64,000 nt of DNA, taken from Lineus longissimus (taxonomy: Eukaryota > Nemertea > Pilidiophora > Heteronemertea > Lineidae). Positions 1-11,259 of the stretch are shown here, one piece after another. The notes under the pieces were generated by a model. That model was not told the origin of the DNA and did not search any database. It worked only from the letters and a program-made list of their open reading frames with translations. Location: assembly GCF_910592395.1 (NCBI RefSeq), contig NC_088315.1, forward strand, positions 16,041,808 to 16,105,807. The letters are read 5' to 3'. Position 1 is the stretch's first letter, and every line of letters begins with the position of its first letter. Position numbers and translations under genes: made by a program.

Positions 1-1033
1 TTTTAAAGTGTGCCATTTGGCATGCATTAGCATGCAATGTATTTTATCAGCGCTGCCAATTGCCGAACAGAATGCCGTAGCTCTGTCAATTTTGAATCAA
101 TTTTTATGGGAGTAACATTATTGTGTTGCTTAAAACGTCTACTTTTTACTCATGTAAGAATCGTAGTCCTAAAAACTAATATGCAAACAAAATCATGCCC
201 ATTCACTGCACATACTGTGGGAATTCTCCACTTCAAAATACATCGCGAACAGAGCGTGCACTTCCGATATCGTTTTCACAGAACTGTGGCCAAATTTTCA
301 AGAACTAATTCCTGAAAGTATTCCCTTAAGACCTTATGACTACCCACTAAAAGGAACTAGCGATAATATCGCCTACTTGACTACTTTTTAGCAGAAAATT
401 GGTTACTTGTTGCAAAATCAATCTGGTCACAGTGGGTATGCTGAAATATAGCCCGGTTCCCTGGCCAATTCAATGCGCAGAATACAACTGCGCAACTATA
501 CGTCATAACCCGGGCTTTTGAATCGTCAAAAAATCTGTCAAATGTGCCTGTAGCGCCAACTGGCGGTGAAAACTAAACTAATTCCATTACAAGTCAAAAT
601 GAAAAATCATTAAAAAATATTCGGTCAGATTTGAAAACAATATTTCCTCTGTGAACCGAGGTATAAAGGAAAGAAGTTTAAACTTCCCGATGACCTCATT
701 CGCCAAATCTAGGTAGGATCGCACTGATTTTTGGTTTCTGAGTTCCCCTTGGGCTACTCCTAATTTAGCAGTGTCAACAAAGTGCCTAGGTCTTGCGGTT
801 ACAAAATGCCCAAAATTGACATGGAAGGATGGCAGGATGGCAGGAAGGACGGACACCATTCCCTTAGTAATATGACCAGCTTCGCTGACTTTGTCAGCTG
901 AGCTAAAAATGCTTGTGACCTAAATTCGCAGGGTTTCACCTTGTGAGCTAATTTCACAGGGCTTTGCCCTGTGAGCTAATTTCACATTCACAGGGCTTTG
1001 GAAAGTTGTCAGAAATGGGTAATTGGCCTGCCG
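1..1033. other. Non-coding flank, no gene recognised
   Basis: No reading frame here resembles a known protein, and no convincing exon with splice signals was found. A short tandem duplication around 930-1000 repeats a GTGAGCTAATTTCACAGGGC-like phrase two to three times. The rest looks like ordinary intergenic sequence. Confidence 0.5.
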
Positions 1034-1861
1034 TCAATTGCCAGCATTCTTACATCGCGATTCATCTAATTCAGGAAATTTATCCAAAAATTCCAGGCAT
1101 TCTAAAGATGTCCTTACTGGAGTTCTTTCCATAACAAAAATCTGTTCCATTGTGAACGGTCCATATTCTTTTTCCGGTGATATGGACCGATTTAAAACAT
1201 ACAATTTTTTGTTGAACAACAAGTTTCCTAAGGATATCATTCTTCCACTATTCCTTGTATCATGATCCTTGATCAAGCCATTGAAAACTTCTTGACCTAC
1301 AACCAGCGCTCCTTCCATGTCTGAAACACCATCATTTTGAAAAGCTTGATGCAAGATATAATTGAGAGTTGCCTTCACGGCTGATGGTAATGTTCTGTTC
1401 TTGTTCAATGCCATCTCTGCAGTGAGAAGGTCTCGCTGAAGTCAACTCTCTTATTCTTAAAAATGCCAATTGCTATTCTCTTTTTTCAGGCCTATTCCTA
1501 ATCCTAGAGGCTGAGCAAGGTTTTCAATGAATTTTCGAATATCCACAACAATTTCCTTTTGATACCAGCAGACATGTGTATAGACATCATTTCCCAGATC
1601 AATTCCTGATGCGCAATTTCGAAATTGTGGCAGATCGGTCTGATTTCTTTCAAAATCTTGATTTGAAACATTGACTCTGAGGCAATCGGACACGTTTTCA
1701 GATTTTTCAGACATGTAAAATGAAAAAACAACAAGTAAAAAGAATTCACTGAGAAAAAATGCCACCAAGGTCACCAACAAACTCCTTGTCATCCGAACTT
1801 CACTGAAACGCTCCATTTCAACAAATGGTGTAACTAGAATCATGCAAAAGGTTATATTCAC
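1034..1861 (-). pseudogene. Degenerate ORF pair, upstream half faintly PC4-like
   Basis: Two minus-strand ORFs (1861-1457 and 1414-1034) lie in the same frame, separated by about 42 bases with in-frame stops. The more plausible start is the Met of MSEKSENVSDCLRVN. Downstream of it the stretch IDLGNDVYTHVCWYQKEIVV, followed by DIRKF, has the pattern of the PC4/p15 single-strand DNA-binding fold (beta strands, then an IRKF-like phrase). The second ORF (MALNKNRTLPSAVK..., ending in CKNAGN) is unrecognised. PC4-like domains also occur in proteins encoded by invertebrate mobile elements, so this may be a decayed repeat-borne gene rather than a host coactivator. The stops between the halves suggest decay, although a very small intron cannot be excluded. 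The PC4 resemblance is from memory of the family and is weak. Confidence 0.3.
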
Positions 1862-1902
1862 TTCAATAATGCCATGGACACATATGAACTTTCATGTCGA
1901 CC

Positions 1903-1995
1903 AAGGTCAGGGACATATTTCCTATACCGATGTTAAGGTCAAACACATGAATTTTCATATGTTCCAAGGTCATATGAAACTAGGTCAAAAGGTCA
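1903..1995 (+). promoter_or_regulatory. Cluster of AGGTCA nuclear-receptor-type half-sites
   Basis: Five copies of AGGTCA lie within 93 bases (about 1904, 1936, 1967, 1982 and 1990), four of them as AAGGTCA. The last two are direct repeats with two-base spacing. AGGTCA is the standard nuclear-receptor half-site. Part of the clustering comes from a degenerate tandem repeat of about 60 bp (CACATGAATTTTCATATG-like), so the cluster may simply be repeat sequence. No nearby promoter is evident. Confidence 0.25.
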
Positions 1996-2000
1996 ATTCG

Positions 2001-3493
2001 TATGAAAATATGGGAACAGGCCAAGGAGGATACCGCGGTGACGTCACGGCTTTTCCAAGATGGCGCTGCATATTGTAAACAAACTCGATACACGGCCAAG
2101 GGAAAATCAAGTCATCAAACAAAGTTAGATTTTTCGCATCAAATCAGAGTTATAAGTACTTTTCTGCTATGAAATAAGTCTTCAGACAATAAGTTATCAT
2201 TTGAATAATGAAAAGTGCTGTTTTGATGGGGAAAAATAGGGTTTTTAAAACCAAATAGCCGGGCACCGATCTTCCAAAATTAGCGATGGTTTAAAAATAG
2301 TCTCCCAGATATGGGGCAATCTCTTCATTATCCTAATGGGATTTGGAGGCATGTTTACAGATTTTACAAGTTCGAGACCTGTAGGACCTAAAACTCGCAT
2401 AGATCCCCATAGATCCCCTCTATTTGTCGAGTTAGCGCCCCTGTAAGATCATGCATTTTCGGACACTAGAACGAAATCTTCCTGCGAATATCGCGGTTTC
2501 GGTGATGATTAAACTTAAAGGAGAAATTGACTGTTCTTAGAGTTGTATGGGTAATGGGACAGAAATGAGTTCATACTTCATGAATACATGAATATATTAT
2601 GATATGGGCGGGCTTCTAAGTCAAAATAATAACAAACTCAACTGCATCTCTACCGTGTATCGCGTAGTGCATTGCCTAGTGTATTTCGTAGTGTATTTTA
2701 GCGGAGACATTATTTCCACACTTTGGCCACGCCAAACGTCTTTTTTATTCGTGGAAGCTAATCTGCTCTGTAAATTCTATTTTACACAGGAAGAATCCAT
2801 ACTAGGTATTGCAATATTTCATGTCTATTGGTGTTTTTGTGTACAGGAGCGCACCAGGCAGTGGGACGTAGAGATGTGTTCAGTACTGGTGCTGTCAGTA
2901 GACTGAATCTGATTGGCCATAGCGATCACTAACATGGGATGTGATCACGTGATATGACCTCACCGCGGTATCCTCCTTGGGAACAGGCGGCACTGTGTAC
3001 AGTTCCTTAAAGCATAGATACTTTTAAATAGACCTCCAGACGCGTTTCGCCTCATTTATTTTGCATCGCAAAGGCTCATCAGTGGGGTTATGATGTGAAT
3101 TGACGGATGGTTTTTGTTCAAGTGACAGGTCTGACGTCGCTGGCTACTGTGCTTGTTGTGGCGACGTTACGTTGGTTGTGAAGCATTGCTACACTGTTGA
3201 TAACTCCGGCGTCACGAAGCTGGCCTTGGGTGTTTGCAGAAGCATTCGTGATGTATTTTTACGAAGCAGGAACCACATTTGAATATGGCTGATAAAAGAC
3301 ATGATATTAACTCACATGACAATGAATGTCCGTTCCTATTGATCAGCATAAAATCCCGACTTGGCCGTGGCATTAAAATCCATGAGACACAGGATCATCT
3401 CCGTGATGATGCAAGTTCGCCGTCCAAAAAATTTAAAAGTATCTATGCTTTAAAGAACTGTACACAGTGCCGCCTTTTCCCATATTTTCATAC
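2001..3493. mobile_element. Foldback element flanked by 15-bp direct repeats, with a nested insertion
   Basis: The arms begin TATGAAAATATGGGA at 2001 and, as the reverse complement, at 3493. Apart from the insertion at 2022-2979 they match for about 60 bases, through GGCACTGTGTACAGTTC and AGCATAGATACTTTTAAA. The 15-mer CAAAAGGTCAATTCG lies directly outside both ends (1986-2000 and 3494-3508) and reads as a target-site duplication. The interior (about 3030-3430) has only two short open frames with no recognisable product, so the element is probably non-autonomous. I cannot assign a superfamily; 15 bp is long for a cut-and-paste element. Confidence 0.7.
2022..2979. mobile_element. 958-bp MULE-like non-autonomous insertion with 9-bp TSD
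   Basis: Terminal inverted repeats of 20 bp (CAAGGAGGATACCGCGGTGA at 2022, its reverse complement ending at 2979) are flanked by the 9-mer GGAACAGGC on both sides (2013-2021 and 2980-2988). The opposite arm of the enclosing foldback element carries the uninterrupted site, GGAAAAGGC on the minus strand at 3472-3480. This shows that a 958-bp segment plus one target copy was added. A 9-bp duplication with GC-rich termini fits Mutator-like elements. The one longer open frame (2604-2906, 100 codons) has no recognisable domain. Confidence 0.8.
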
Positions 3494-3508
3494 CAAAAGG
3501 TCAATTCG

Positions 3509-4976
3509 TCCGATAGTACCCCAAATACTACTCATAAGCACCCTCTAGCCACTCATCGAAGGCATGACTCATGGATGGACTTTAAAAAAGAGTAACACCA
3601 AAGGGATTTTAATACTAAATGGCCCTGACAATTTATTAAAACTACCCTGCCATCAGTCTTCTTTTCGGGGCGTAAAGTAGAGATCTGAGATCTTATTCAT
3701 AAGAGAGGCAACCTAAATAATGGAGGGTCTACTTGGGGAGGAAATTTATGGACGCAGTGCCCTGAGCCTGAACTACCTGAACTACAAACGGCAGTACACA
3801 CTGATTACAGGCGTTTAAGTTGGACCAATCTGGAGGATGGTCGAATCGGTGACCAAACAATCCAGCCACAGGATGATATATTGCTGCTATCAACTCCATC
3901 AGCCAGCAAGCCGTACATATACGGTCTGCCATGATTGATTTCACAGCCGCAGACCGTATACTCACGGTTATTCAAATTCAAATTCCCTCGAACTTTCTGA
4001 AATTCGCCTTGGCGGCGAAGCCGACCAGCGAGAGCCGTTCCGCACATGGCGTGTCTGGGGGTATTCCCCCTGAAAAATTTCAAAATTTGGGAGGCTTAGA
4101 CGTAATTTCCTGGCACCCGAGATGATTATGACGTTTTTATCGTAGCTTCGACACAGGGCATTTCTGTGTGCGACGGAAGCTTTGAACACCGGACGCGGAA
4201 AGAACAGACACAAAGTCGCAAAACCGCCGGGCTGGCAGTAGGCTACTAGCCGCTACGTAAGCGTTCGCCTACTCTCATTAAGAAATTCTGAGCGAGCAGT
4301 CACAATTCCAACCAATCGAATAAAAATATGCAGGCCTACCCAGTCAGTAGCAATATCCACTTCGCGCGCCCAACCCAACTGCACTGCCTGAAGTACTGCC
4401 ATTACTATCCACGTGTTCCGGCAGACGACGGTCGGCCAATAACAACCACCCGTAAGCCTTGGCAAGGATGTCAAGGGAGTGGACAAAAGCGCACCTGTAC
4501 GATCGGCTAGCGGCAGAGCGGGGACGATTGTTTTTAATTATGATAAAAAGAGATTGTAGACTAAGCAAGTGTGCTTGCAAGTGTGCCGCAGGTGGATGAT
4601 AATAGCCGTCGGCGTAAAATCAGCAGTCTCTTTCAATTAATATACAGGGTACAATGGGATCAAACGAGAAGATATGTGATACGTGATTTCAATTTTATTT
4701 AAAAATCCGGCAAGGCGGCAAAGGATGGCAACTTGGCGGGCGAGTCAATGGAAATTTTCGGGATGGCAGCCTACGATCTCGCCATGACGGCCCGCCATGG
4801 CGATTAATGTGGTTGGAGAACGCTGCTGCTTTCGGTAAATTGAACCACAGGTGATGATTTTTCACACAAGCACAACCCAGCTGCAGGCGAACCCAGTAAG
4901 CAGTTTCTTGATGCAACAGTCATAAAGCAGGGGCTTCAGGACTCGCTTATTACTGTTTTCAACAACTTATTTACAG
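3509..4976. other. Intergenic stretch, one imperfect hairpin
   Basis: No gene was recognised. Overlapping short open frames on both strands (3.7-4.9 kb) lack splice signals and protein-like composition. A 19-base imperfect inverted repeat (CCGTACATATACGGTCTGC at 3911, partner ending at 3967, 16 of 19 pairing) forms a stem with a loop of about 19 bases. Confidence 0.45.
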
Positions 4977-5150
4977 GGAGCTTCATAGCCTAGTGGTAAC
5001 AGTAGGATTCACTAGGCCAATAAACTCAATTGGCACATTAACCGTAGTGTCATGCACAAACGCTCATCCTGCCTTGGAGGAGGAATACTCCCTGGAGAAA
5101 ATCACCTCCAAGTGCAGAGCGAACACTGAAGAAGAAGAAGAATTTATTTA
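4977..5150 (+). repeat. Dispersed repeat with tRNA A-box-like head
   Basis: It starts GGGAGCTTCATAGCCTAGTG, which resembles the head of the SINE at 7062 (A box TAGCCTAGTGG) but has no B box. The body (AATTGGCACATTAACCG, GTGTCATGCA, CTCCCTGGAGAAAA, then a GAAGAAGAAG tail) recurs on the opposite strand at 49428-49565. This is a dispersed, probably SINE-related family. Confidence 0.55.
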
Positions 5151-5705
5151 CCTTGTCCACGACCTGCCATTTTGGAAGAGTTTTTATTAAAGCACAACCC
5201 TCAGCCAATTGCAAAGCTGCATTAGTTAACCTGGGCTTCCTTGGCCCCCACTTGATGTCTGAAAACGAAATGTTTCATCTTGAATGTTTCATGCCGAAAT
5301 ATTGCCACATGACCTATCCGAGATTTAAAATGGCCATTCAAGGGGCAAATATCTTGGCGCCAAAAACAGACGTCGGCCATGTTTTGGAAAATGACGTCGT
5401 ACCATGTAAAATCCAAAAAGGACGTCCTCGTGTCACCGACGGGTCGAGTACTTGCAAAATTTACGCACCTTGGCGCAATGACGTAACATACAAATTTGTG
5501 ACATCATACGATGTAAATGGTGGCCTCCAGTGCGTTTTTTTGGCGGGAATGGCCAGCCAGACGTAAATGGGCCCATAGAAGTCATAATGTACAACCTGAT
5601 ATCCACTCAGAAGTTTCTGGGGCGTTTTAAATGTTGCTGGAACTACAGAAATAAGAGCAGTGTGGCTCTATTCTACTTACTCTTTAATTCTAAGAACACA
5701 CTCAC

Positions 5706-5816
5706 CTGGCTGTACAACTAGAACTCTGTGACCACCTTCTGGCAGAAGGTAGCCTAACTGATCACCAACATATTCATTATATCGTTCATCTTCAATGGCC
5801 TCGTCATCATAGTCAT
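5706..5816 (-). CDS. Orphan internal exon, acidic peptide, gene unrecognised
   Basis: A 111-base phase-1/phase-1 exon is bounded by an acceptor (TTTCTGTTTTAG) and a strong donor (CAG|GTGAGTG). It encodes YDDEAIEDERYNEYVG, continuing DQLGYLLPEGGHRVLVVQP. Symmetric phase, good splice sites and protein-like sequence (acidic stretch, then LLPEGGHRVLVV) support a real exon. I do not recognise the protein and find no convincing partner exon in the window. It may be an isolated exon of a gene extending off the left edge, or a remnant. Confidence 0.45.
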
Positions 5817-5951
5817 CTAAAACAGAAACATATCAAAGTTCAATTGCCATTGCTACACAAGTCATAGACGAGAATGGTCACCCTCAAAAACTTGGAAAAA
5901 CACAGCAGACATTCTCTTCCAAAAATATCTGCTTTTATCACTTTTTTTAAC

Positions 5952-6172
5952 TTAAAGGGACAATATAGGCAGCAGCTAGACAGGCAAAATAAAGTTACAC
6001 GAAGTCGCCAATAGGGGTCTCTCATATCTCAGTTGGTCGAAATGATTCACGCTTGTACGAGGGATATATTCAGTGCTAAGTCTGACATGACCAAGGGCCC
6101 TTACTGTGTATACTAGTCACTTGAAGATGGCCAAATTAGCTCCTGCCTATTAGCCTATAGGCCCCCTTTAAA
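5952..6172 (+). repeat. Dispersed MITE-like repeat, TTAAAGGG termini, copy 1
   Basis: The copy begins TTAAAGGGACAATATAGGC and ends GCCTATAGGCCCCCTTTAA, giving short TTAAAGGG-type terminal inverted repeats. A near-full copy in the same orientation lies at 52787-53007, with diverged relatives at 41463-41833 and, inverted, at 59790-59945. No coding capacity. Confidence 0.75.
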
Positions 6173-6718
6173 TGCTTTTAGGCCATTGAAAGACATAATT
6201 TCGATATAGTGGGTTACAAAGTCAGAAAAAAAATTATACAATCCGAATAAATCTGTAGAATTCTCATCGTAAACATCCATTTTACAATGGGACAACATGA
6301 TATAAGTAGATGTATCTCCCCCTTTCCCCTTCCACCCCTCCACTATGAAGGATGGACTCAGAGACAAATTTGCCTATTTAGATAACAACACACCTTGTGG
6401 TGGAGTGGCTGAACTGAATGGAGGGGTCAGCCTTTGTTGAAAACAATGTCGCATCACGATTTTCGGGGAATGACGTCAAATTTAAACAGAGCTTCACCCC
6501 ATAACTCTGCAAAGTTTGGCCACTCTGCACTCCACACTGAACTGGAAAGTTAGACGAATGGTCAACTTGTACCTTTATTACCAGATGTCTCCGAATATCT
6601 TCGGTAGGAAATGCCGCTACTGGTACAAATAGTAGCAGGTTCACTGCACATTCTCGTGCTGGGTGTATTCCATTTCTCTGCCAATGATGACATACAGCGA
6701 TGATCGATTAAATTTGTC

Positions 6719-6816
6719 TTATTCCTTCGAGGTGCCGATGATAAATAGTTTGATAGCCATTTGACGACTGTAACCAGTTGTCTCCCTGATTTCAAAGACA
6801 TCATCATTACGCTGAC
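6719..6816 (-). pseudogene. Exon-like coding remnant interrupted by a stop
   Basis: After an acceptor (TCTCTATTTTCAG) the frame reads QRNDDVFEIRETTGYSRQMA, then IKLFIIGTSKE, then TAA. Beyond the stop the same frame resumes as DKFNRSSLYVIIGREMEYTQ to about 6645 before a second stop. The composition looks like real protein, so this is either a decayed exon or one with a nonsense change. No family was recognised, and its phase does not join simply to the exon at 5706-5816. Confidence 0.3.
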
Positions 6817-7061
6817 CTGAAAATAGAGAAAAAGTTAAAGCTAAATCCCTAAAAACTGCTATGAGCAAGGTTCCAAATATCACAGAAAAGTGCTTGTACT
6901 AAGTAGTAGTAGTAAAGTTTGAAGACTATCCTATCATATCACACACATTAAATGCATTATTATGATTAAAAGAAGGATTCTTATCAAAGTAGAAGAAAAC
7001 AAGATATTTTTGCTATTTTACAGAGATAGTCTTTTTCTTGGGGGAGTTGATACATGGTTAG

Positions 7062-7435
7062 AAGGAGCCTCATAGCCTAGTGGTTAACACTGCTGGCTAC
7101 CACGCAATAGGGCCCGGGTTCGATCCCGGGGAGAACCCAGGATTGTATTTCTGGATGAACCGGCGTGGCTTTCAAGGAACTAAAATTCCTGGCTCTTCAC
7201 AACACGTACATTAACGTATGAAATACTCGAGGGTCTGTCGGATGAGACTAAAAGCTGTGGTCCCTTGTACCCGAGTGTCTATGCCAGGGCAAGTAAAAGA
7301 TCCTACATAGGTGGACAGTAGCCTATAGTGGAGTCCATACCTCCGGCAAAAATCCAATAGGGTTACGACGCCAGTAATGATATGATATATGATGATGATG
7401 ATGATGATGGTTTCCCAGCAACATCCTGGAAACAG
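7062..7435 (+). mobile_element. tRNA-derived SINE
   Basis: The head folds like a tRNA: A box TAGCCTAGTGGTTAACA near 7073, a variable middle, and B box GGGTTCGATCCC near 7117-7128 within a GC-rich T arm. It continues into a non-tRNA body and a tail of (GAT)n at about 7386-7408. Two pol III boxes plus an unrelated body and a simple-repeat tail are diagnostic of a SINE. Confidence 0.75.
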
Positions 7436-7709
7436 CATTTTATCAAATGAGTCAATTTTTCATGCTTTTATCAATCAATCATGTCAATCATGAAGTTGAG
7501 GTCCAACAACTCAACACCCATTAGGCATAGCCAGTCAACTATGAAACCCACTTTTTCATTTATTTCTGAAGCGGAGTTTCCCCAAGGAGTTTCCCATTCT
7601 AAAAATAAACTCTATGTCGCAGGTGAGCAGCCAGAAAAGTGACATATAGGTTGGACAAGGGGCGGTCGAAACCAATTCCCAACTTACAAGTGTGATTTAC
7701 AGAATACAT

Positions 7710-8300
7710 GTGCAAGCCCCCAAGGCCAAACAATCAATGCGCACACTCAGGACACGTCAAAGGTCCAAGCTGACTGTGGGCAATGCCCAGCCAGCTGTGA
7801 CCATTTGTTCAAAGTGAAAAGCATGACTGCATGATTGACAGCGCCCAAACAAACTTCTTCGAAAAAGTTGATGTCGTCATTAGATTTCATCATCATCACC
7901 ATGAATGGAATAGGCTAGGCCTTTTTGAAGAAGATGAATCACTAATCAGCGCTTGTCTTCAAACTGGCTAAACTTTAGAATCCCCGATCGGAAATGTCGC
8001 ATTCAACTATAAATCCATTGAACAGTGGTGCTTGGTTAGTCAACTCGTTCCTTAAAACTTAAGACGGTAAAAGAAAAAATTCTTCAAAGACTGCATAAAT
8101 CTGATTGTCTCAGCCAATAGCCTATCCGTCGATGGTCGACAAAATCAGCGCCAAAAAACAAATCAAATGCGCACACTCAGATTACAGAACACGTCAGAAG
8201 GCCCAAGGTCCAATGAATAGAGAACGGCGACCCTTTGTTCAAGGTGAAACGCACGACTGGTCGTCAGCGCCAAAACAAACTTCTTCGAATTCGTCAAGGC
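7710..8300 (+). repeat. Diverged direct duplication, about 160-bp unit
   Basis: Sequence at 7710-7870 recurs at 8145-8300 in the same orientation. Shared phrases are AATGCGCACACTCAG, ACACGTCA, TTTGTTCAA and CAAACAAACTTCTTCGAA (AAACAAACTTCTTCGAA in the second copy). No coding content was recognised. Confidence 0.55.
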
Positions 8301-9388
8301 CCACTCCGAGTCCGAGCATGATGAGACTAGGCCAATGTTATGTATTTCAATCATAATCATTGATTGATTTTATATTTTTACATGTTCAGTGGTAAAAGTT
8401 ATAGACCTCCTCACTGACCAGGTTTTTAAGTGCCGAAATGACAGGGGTCCTGCAACATGCCACGACCCCTCCAGCATGCCAAATTAAAGACCCAAATTTT
8501 ACTCAAGAAGATCTTATGAGTGAAAAGATTTTACTTCAGAATTTGGATTTCATGCATTTTGCACCTTTTATCAATGGAGCAAATTAATGCAATGACCCAT
8601 AAATTCGATAAACATCATATATTTTCATCTAAGATGAAATTAGCTTTAAAAGCAAAATAAATCAGTAATTAAGATTGTATTCGTAAAACAAGATTTTAGT
8701 TGGTAGGGTAGGAGTAGTGGATATAATAAATGTTTTAAATTCGTAATTCTCACTCTTCTTAATTTGCAGCAGCATAAAATTTCCAGCACATTTCGTCAGA
8801 AATTTTGCTTCGATAAAGACCAGTTTTCTTCATTTTCGTGCGTTGTAAACCAGTGAAAGTGGTAAGGTTTGATTCCACACATACTTTAACACAATATGAA
8901 GGCTAAAAAATGTGAAGTATGATCGTAAATGACATTTAAAACTGATTGAAATGTGGTTCAGGTATTTTGTCCGATAATCGATTTTAAAATGATTTGCACG
9001 TAATATGATATCTATTTTTCGGACATGCAAAACTGTGAAAACCTGGGGTCATTCTTAACGGCGTATGACGTGAAAATATGTTAATGAGAAGTGTTTTCAA
9101 TGGAAACCTTCGCACATTTGCCTAAAGTATTTATTTGATACGACACATACAAATACAATACTAGGCCTAGCCCATGTTCGAAAATTAATTTAGGGCATCT
9201 TTTCGCAGGCAGCGTAAGTTTACGATGACATAAAAGTCTCGTTTTAAATCTAATCATCACCAAAGCATTCAAAATAATATTATCAGTCCAGTGCCCTAGT
9301 AAGCGCGCAGCGCCTTTAGGTTGGGGGAACCCCCCAAACCCCTAGTCGAATGATGTATATTGGCTGAGACAATCGGATTTACGCCATA
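8301..9388. other. AT-rich intergenic stretch
   Basis: No gene, RNA or structured repeat was recognised. Only short AT-rich frames are present. Confidence 0.5.
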
Positions 9389-9396
9389 TATACGTC

Positions 9397-9863
9397 CGGC
9401 TCATAAGAAAGCCGGAACGGACCAAAACGGGCCGGAACGGAGTTGAAATTTGCCGAAACGGAGCTTTCTTATGGCTTTAAATGTCATCTAGCGGCAATAT
9501 AGGGCCTCTAAATTATAAATCATGTTTATGTAATGAAGATCAATGTTCATTTCCATCGTGAAATTGGCGATATGGCCCGGTTTGTTTGAGGCCCAATTCC
9601 GGTAGCAGACAGCACTTAACTTGCGAAAGAGAGGACGTTTTGGTATTGAGGACGTACCCTATGCTTCCAAATGATCGATTTCTTTGGTGGAAATAGCTCT
9701 GATCTACATGATATAAACTCGCATTATTAATCAAAGGCCCTATCTTGCCTCTAGATGACATTTAAAGCCATTAGACATGTTAGAAGCTCCGTTTCGGCAA
9801 ATTTCAACTCCGTTCCGGCCCGTTTTGGTCCGTTTCGGTCTGTTCCGGCTTTCTTACGAACCC
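9397..9863. mobile_element. 467-bp foldback element with 8-bp TSD
   Basis: Arms of about 110-130 bp are inverted copies and share AAGAAAGCCGGAAC, ACCAAAACGGGCCGGAACGG, AGTTGAAATTTGCCGAAACG and GGCTTTAAATGTCATCTAG. The 8-mer TATACGTC abuts both ends (9389-9396 and 9864-9871) as a target-site duplication, as in hAT-type elements. The spacer of about 225 bp has no recognised gene. The GC-rich CGGAAC/CGAAAC phrases repeated within each arm may be transposase-binding sites (inference). Confidence 0.75.
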
Positions 9864-9871
9864 TATACGTC

Positions 9872-11259
9872 GATGCAAGGATATCAGAAATACCACGTAG
9901 ATGAAAGCATGTGGAAATGTACATTTGCATATCAAAGAACCCGGAAAAACGCTACGACTATGTGCAAATTTTATAAAAAGTGAACATGTATTTACAGAAT
10001 CTACCAAATTAATGTATTCTTTATGTAGCTGTACAGTGTTTATATTCACCAAATTCGAAATCAACTAAGAAATAAAGTCATATTTAGACATTATTGACGA
10101 GAAAATCGCAAAGCCGGCATCTTCCACCGTCAATATTATTGTCACTTGCAGTAATCAATCTCCACACCAGAGAGTCGTTCTTTACCCAAGTCTTTCACCC
10201 CTGGCAGTAATATGTGAGGGGGTGACCGATATAAACGATAGAATAAAAACAAAAATTACATCAAATTTCTCAATAGGGACATTCCATTGGTGATTGATAA
10301 TATTCCTTTGTTATTTCAGGAAGATAAAAAAATATATCTTGATGCTCTTTTATCGTCACGGCAATTTTGATGATGTTAAAAAGTGCGCCATTTTGCACAA
10401 AATGGTGCCGTTGTTGTCAGAGGTTTACACATGTAACATGCTATGACATGTTTGCGTGAGGAGATGTAATCTCTAAACCTATTTTTAGACTGTCTGAAAC
10501 AAGCCGTCTTCGAAATTAAGTTGGTTTCGAAACGGCCTCCAAATTCACTTGAGATTTTAACCAAGTTCCGTCTATGGATTTGGTTTAAAATATGTTTTTC
10601 ATCAACCGCAAAGGGTACTTGTTAACATGGTAGTGTTTTAAAAGCAATTCATTTTATTGTTTAAGCGCATGCACTGTGTTTATTACGTACTCGGTTCGAC
10701 TACCTCTTTTCTGACTAATGGCCGCTGTTGAGAGAGTTAAGACGGTAAAAGAAGCTTCTTTGAAGTATTTTTTTCTTTTATCGTCTTAAGTTTTAAGACT
10801 ACCAAACCCCCTGGTTGGGAACCTGCTATGGTTCCTTCCGCCAATTTTTTGTTTTGATAAACGATTTTCTCCGTGTATCTCTTAAGCTATAACTTCAAGT
10901 AAATTGCTTGAATAAGCTTGTATGTTTTTACTTTTATGCCATGGTAAACAAACGTTGCTTGTGAAAAGGGTCGTTTCAAAATGGCCGAAAAATTTTTTTA
11001 GCATGGTGTCTATACGTCGACGTCATCAATCCCAGATATGTTGATGCCATGCCCATATCCCATACATGGTATTTATTGGTACAGTTTGTAGGGCTTCGTA
11101 ATTATACGTAAATTGCCTATTTGTTATTTTGTACGCTGAAGTTGCCGATTCTACATTTGTACGTAAATTGATGATCTTTCACCTTTTTTTCAGCCCAAAA
11201 TACGCATAATCAATTTGTAAACTAAGTTAAAAAAGTCATAGTTGGATATATAAAGAGGT
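9872..11259. other. Intergenic stretch with one inverted repeat
   Basis: No gene was recognised. A 17-base inverted repeat (TTAAGACGGTAAAAGAA at 10737, partner ending at 10789) matches a single-arm phrase at 8058, so it belongs to a dispersed family. Confidence 0.45.

Noticed and set aside
7062-7137. Functional tRNA gene
   Set aside because: Good pol III boxes, but the sequence runs into a long non-tRNA body with a GAT-repeat tail, which is a SINE.
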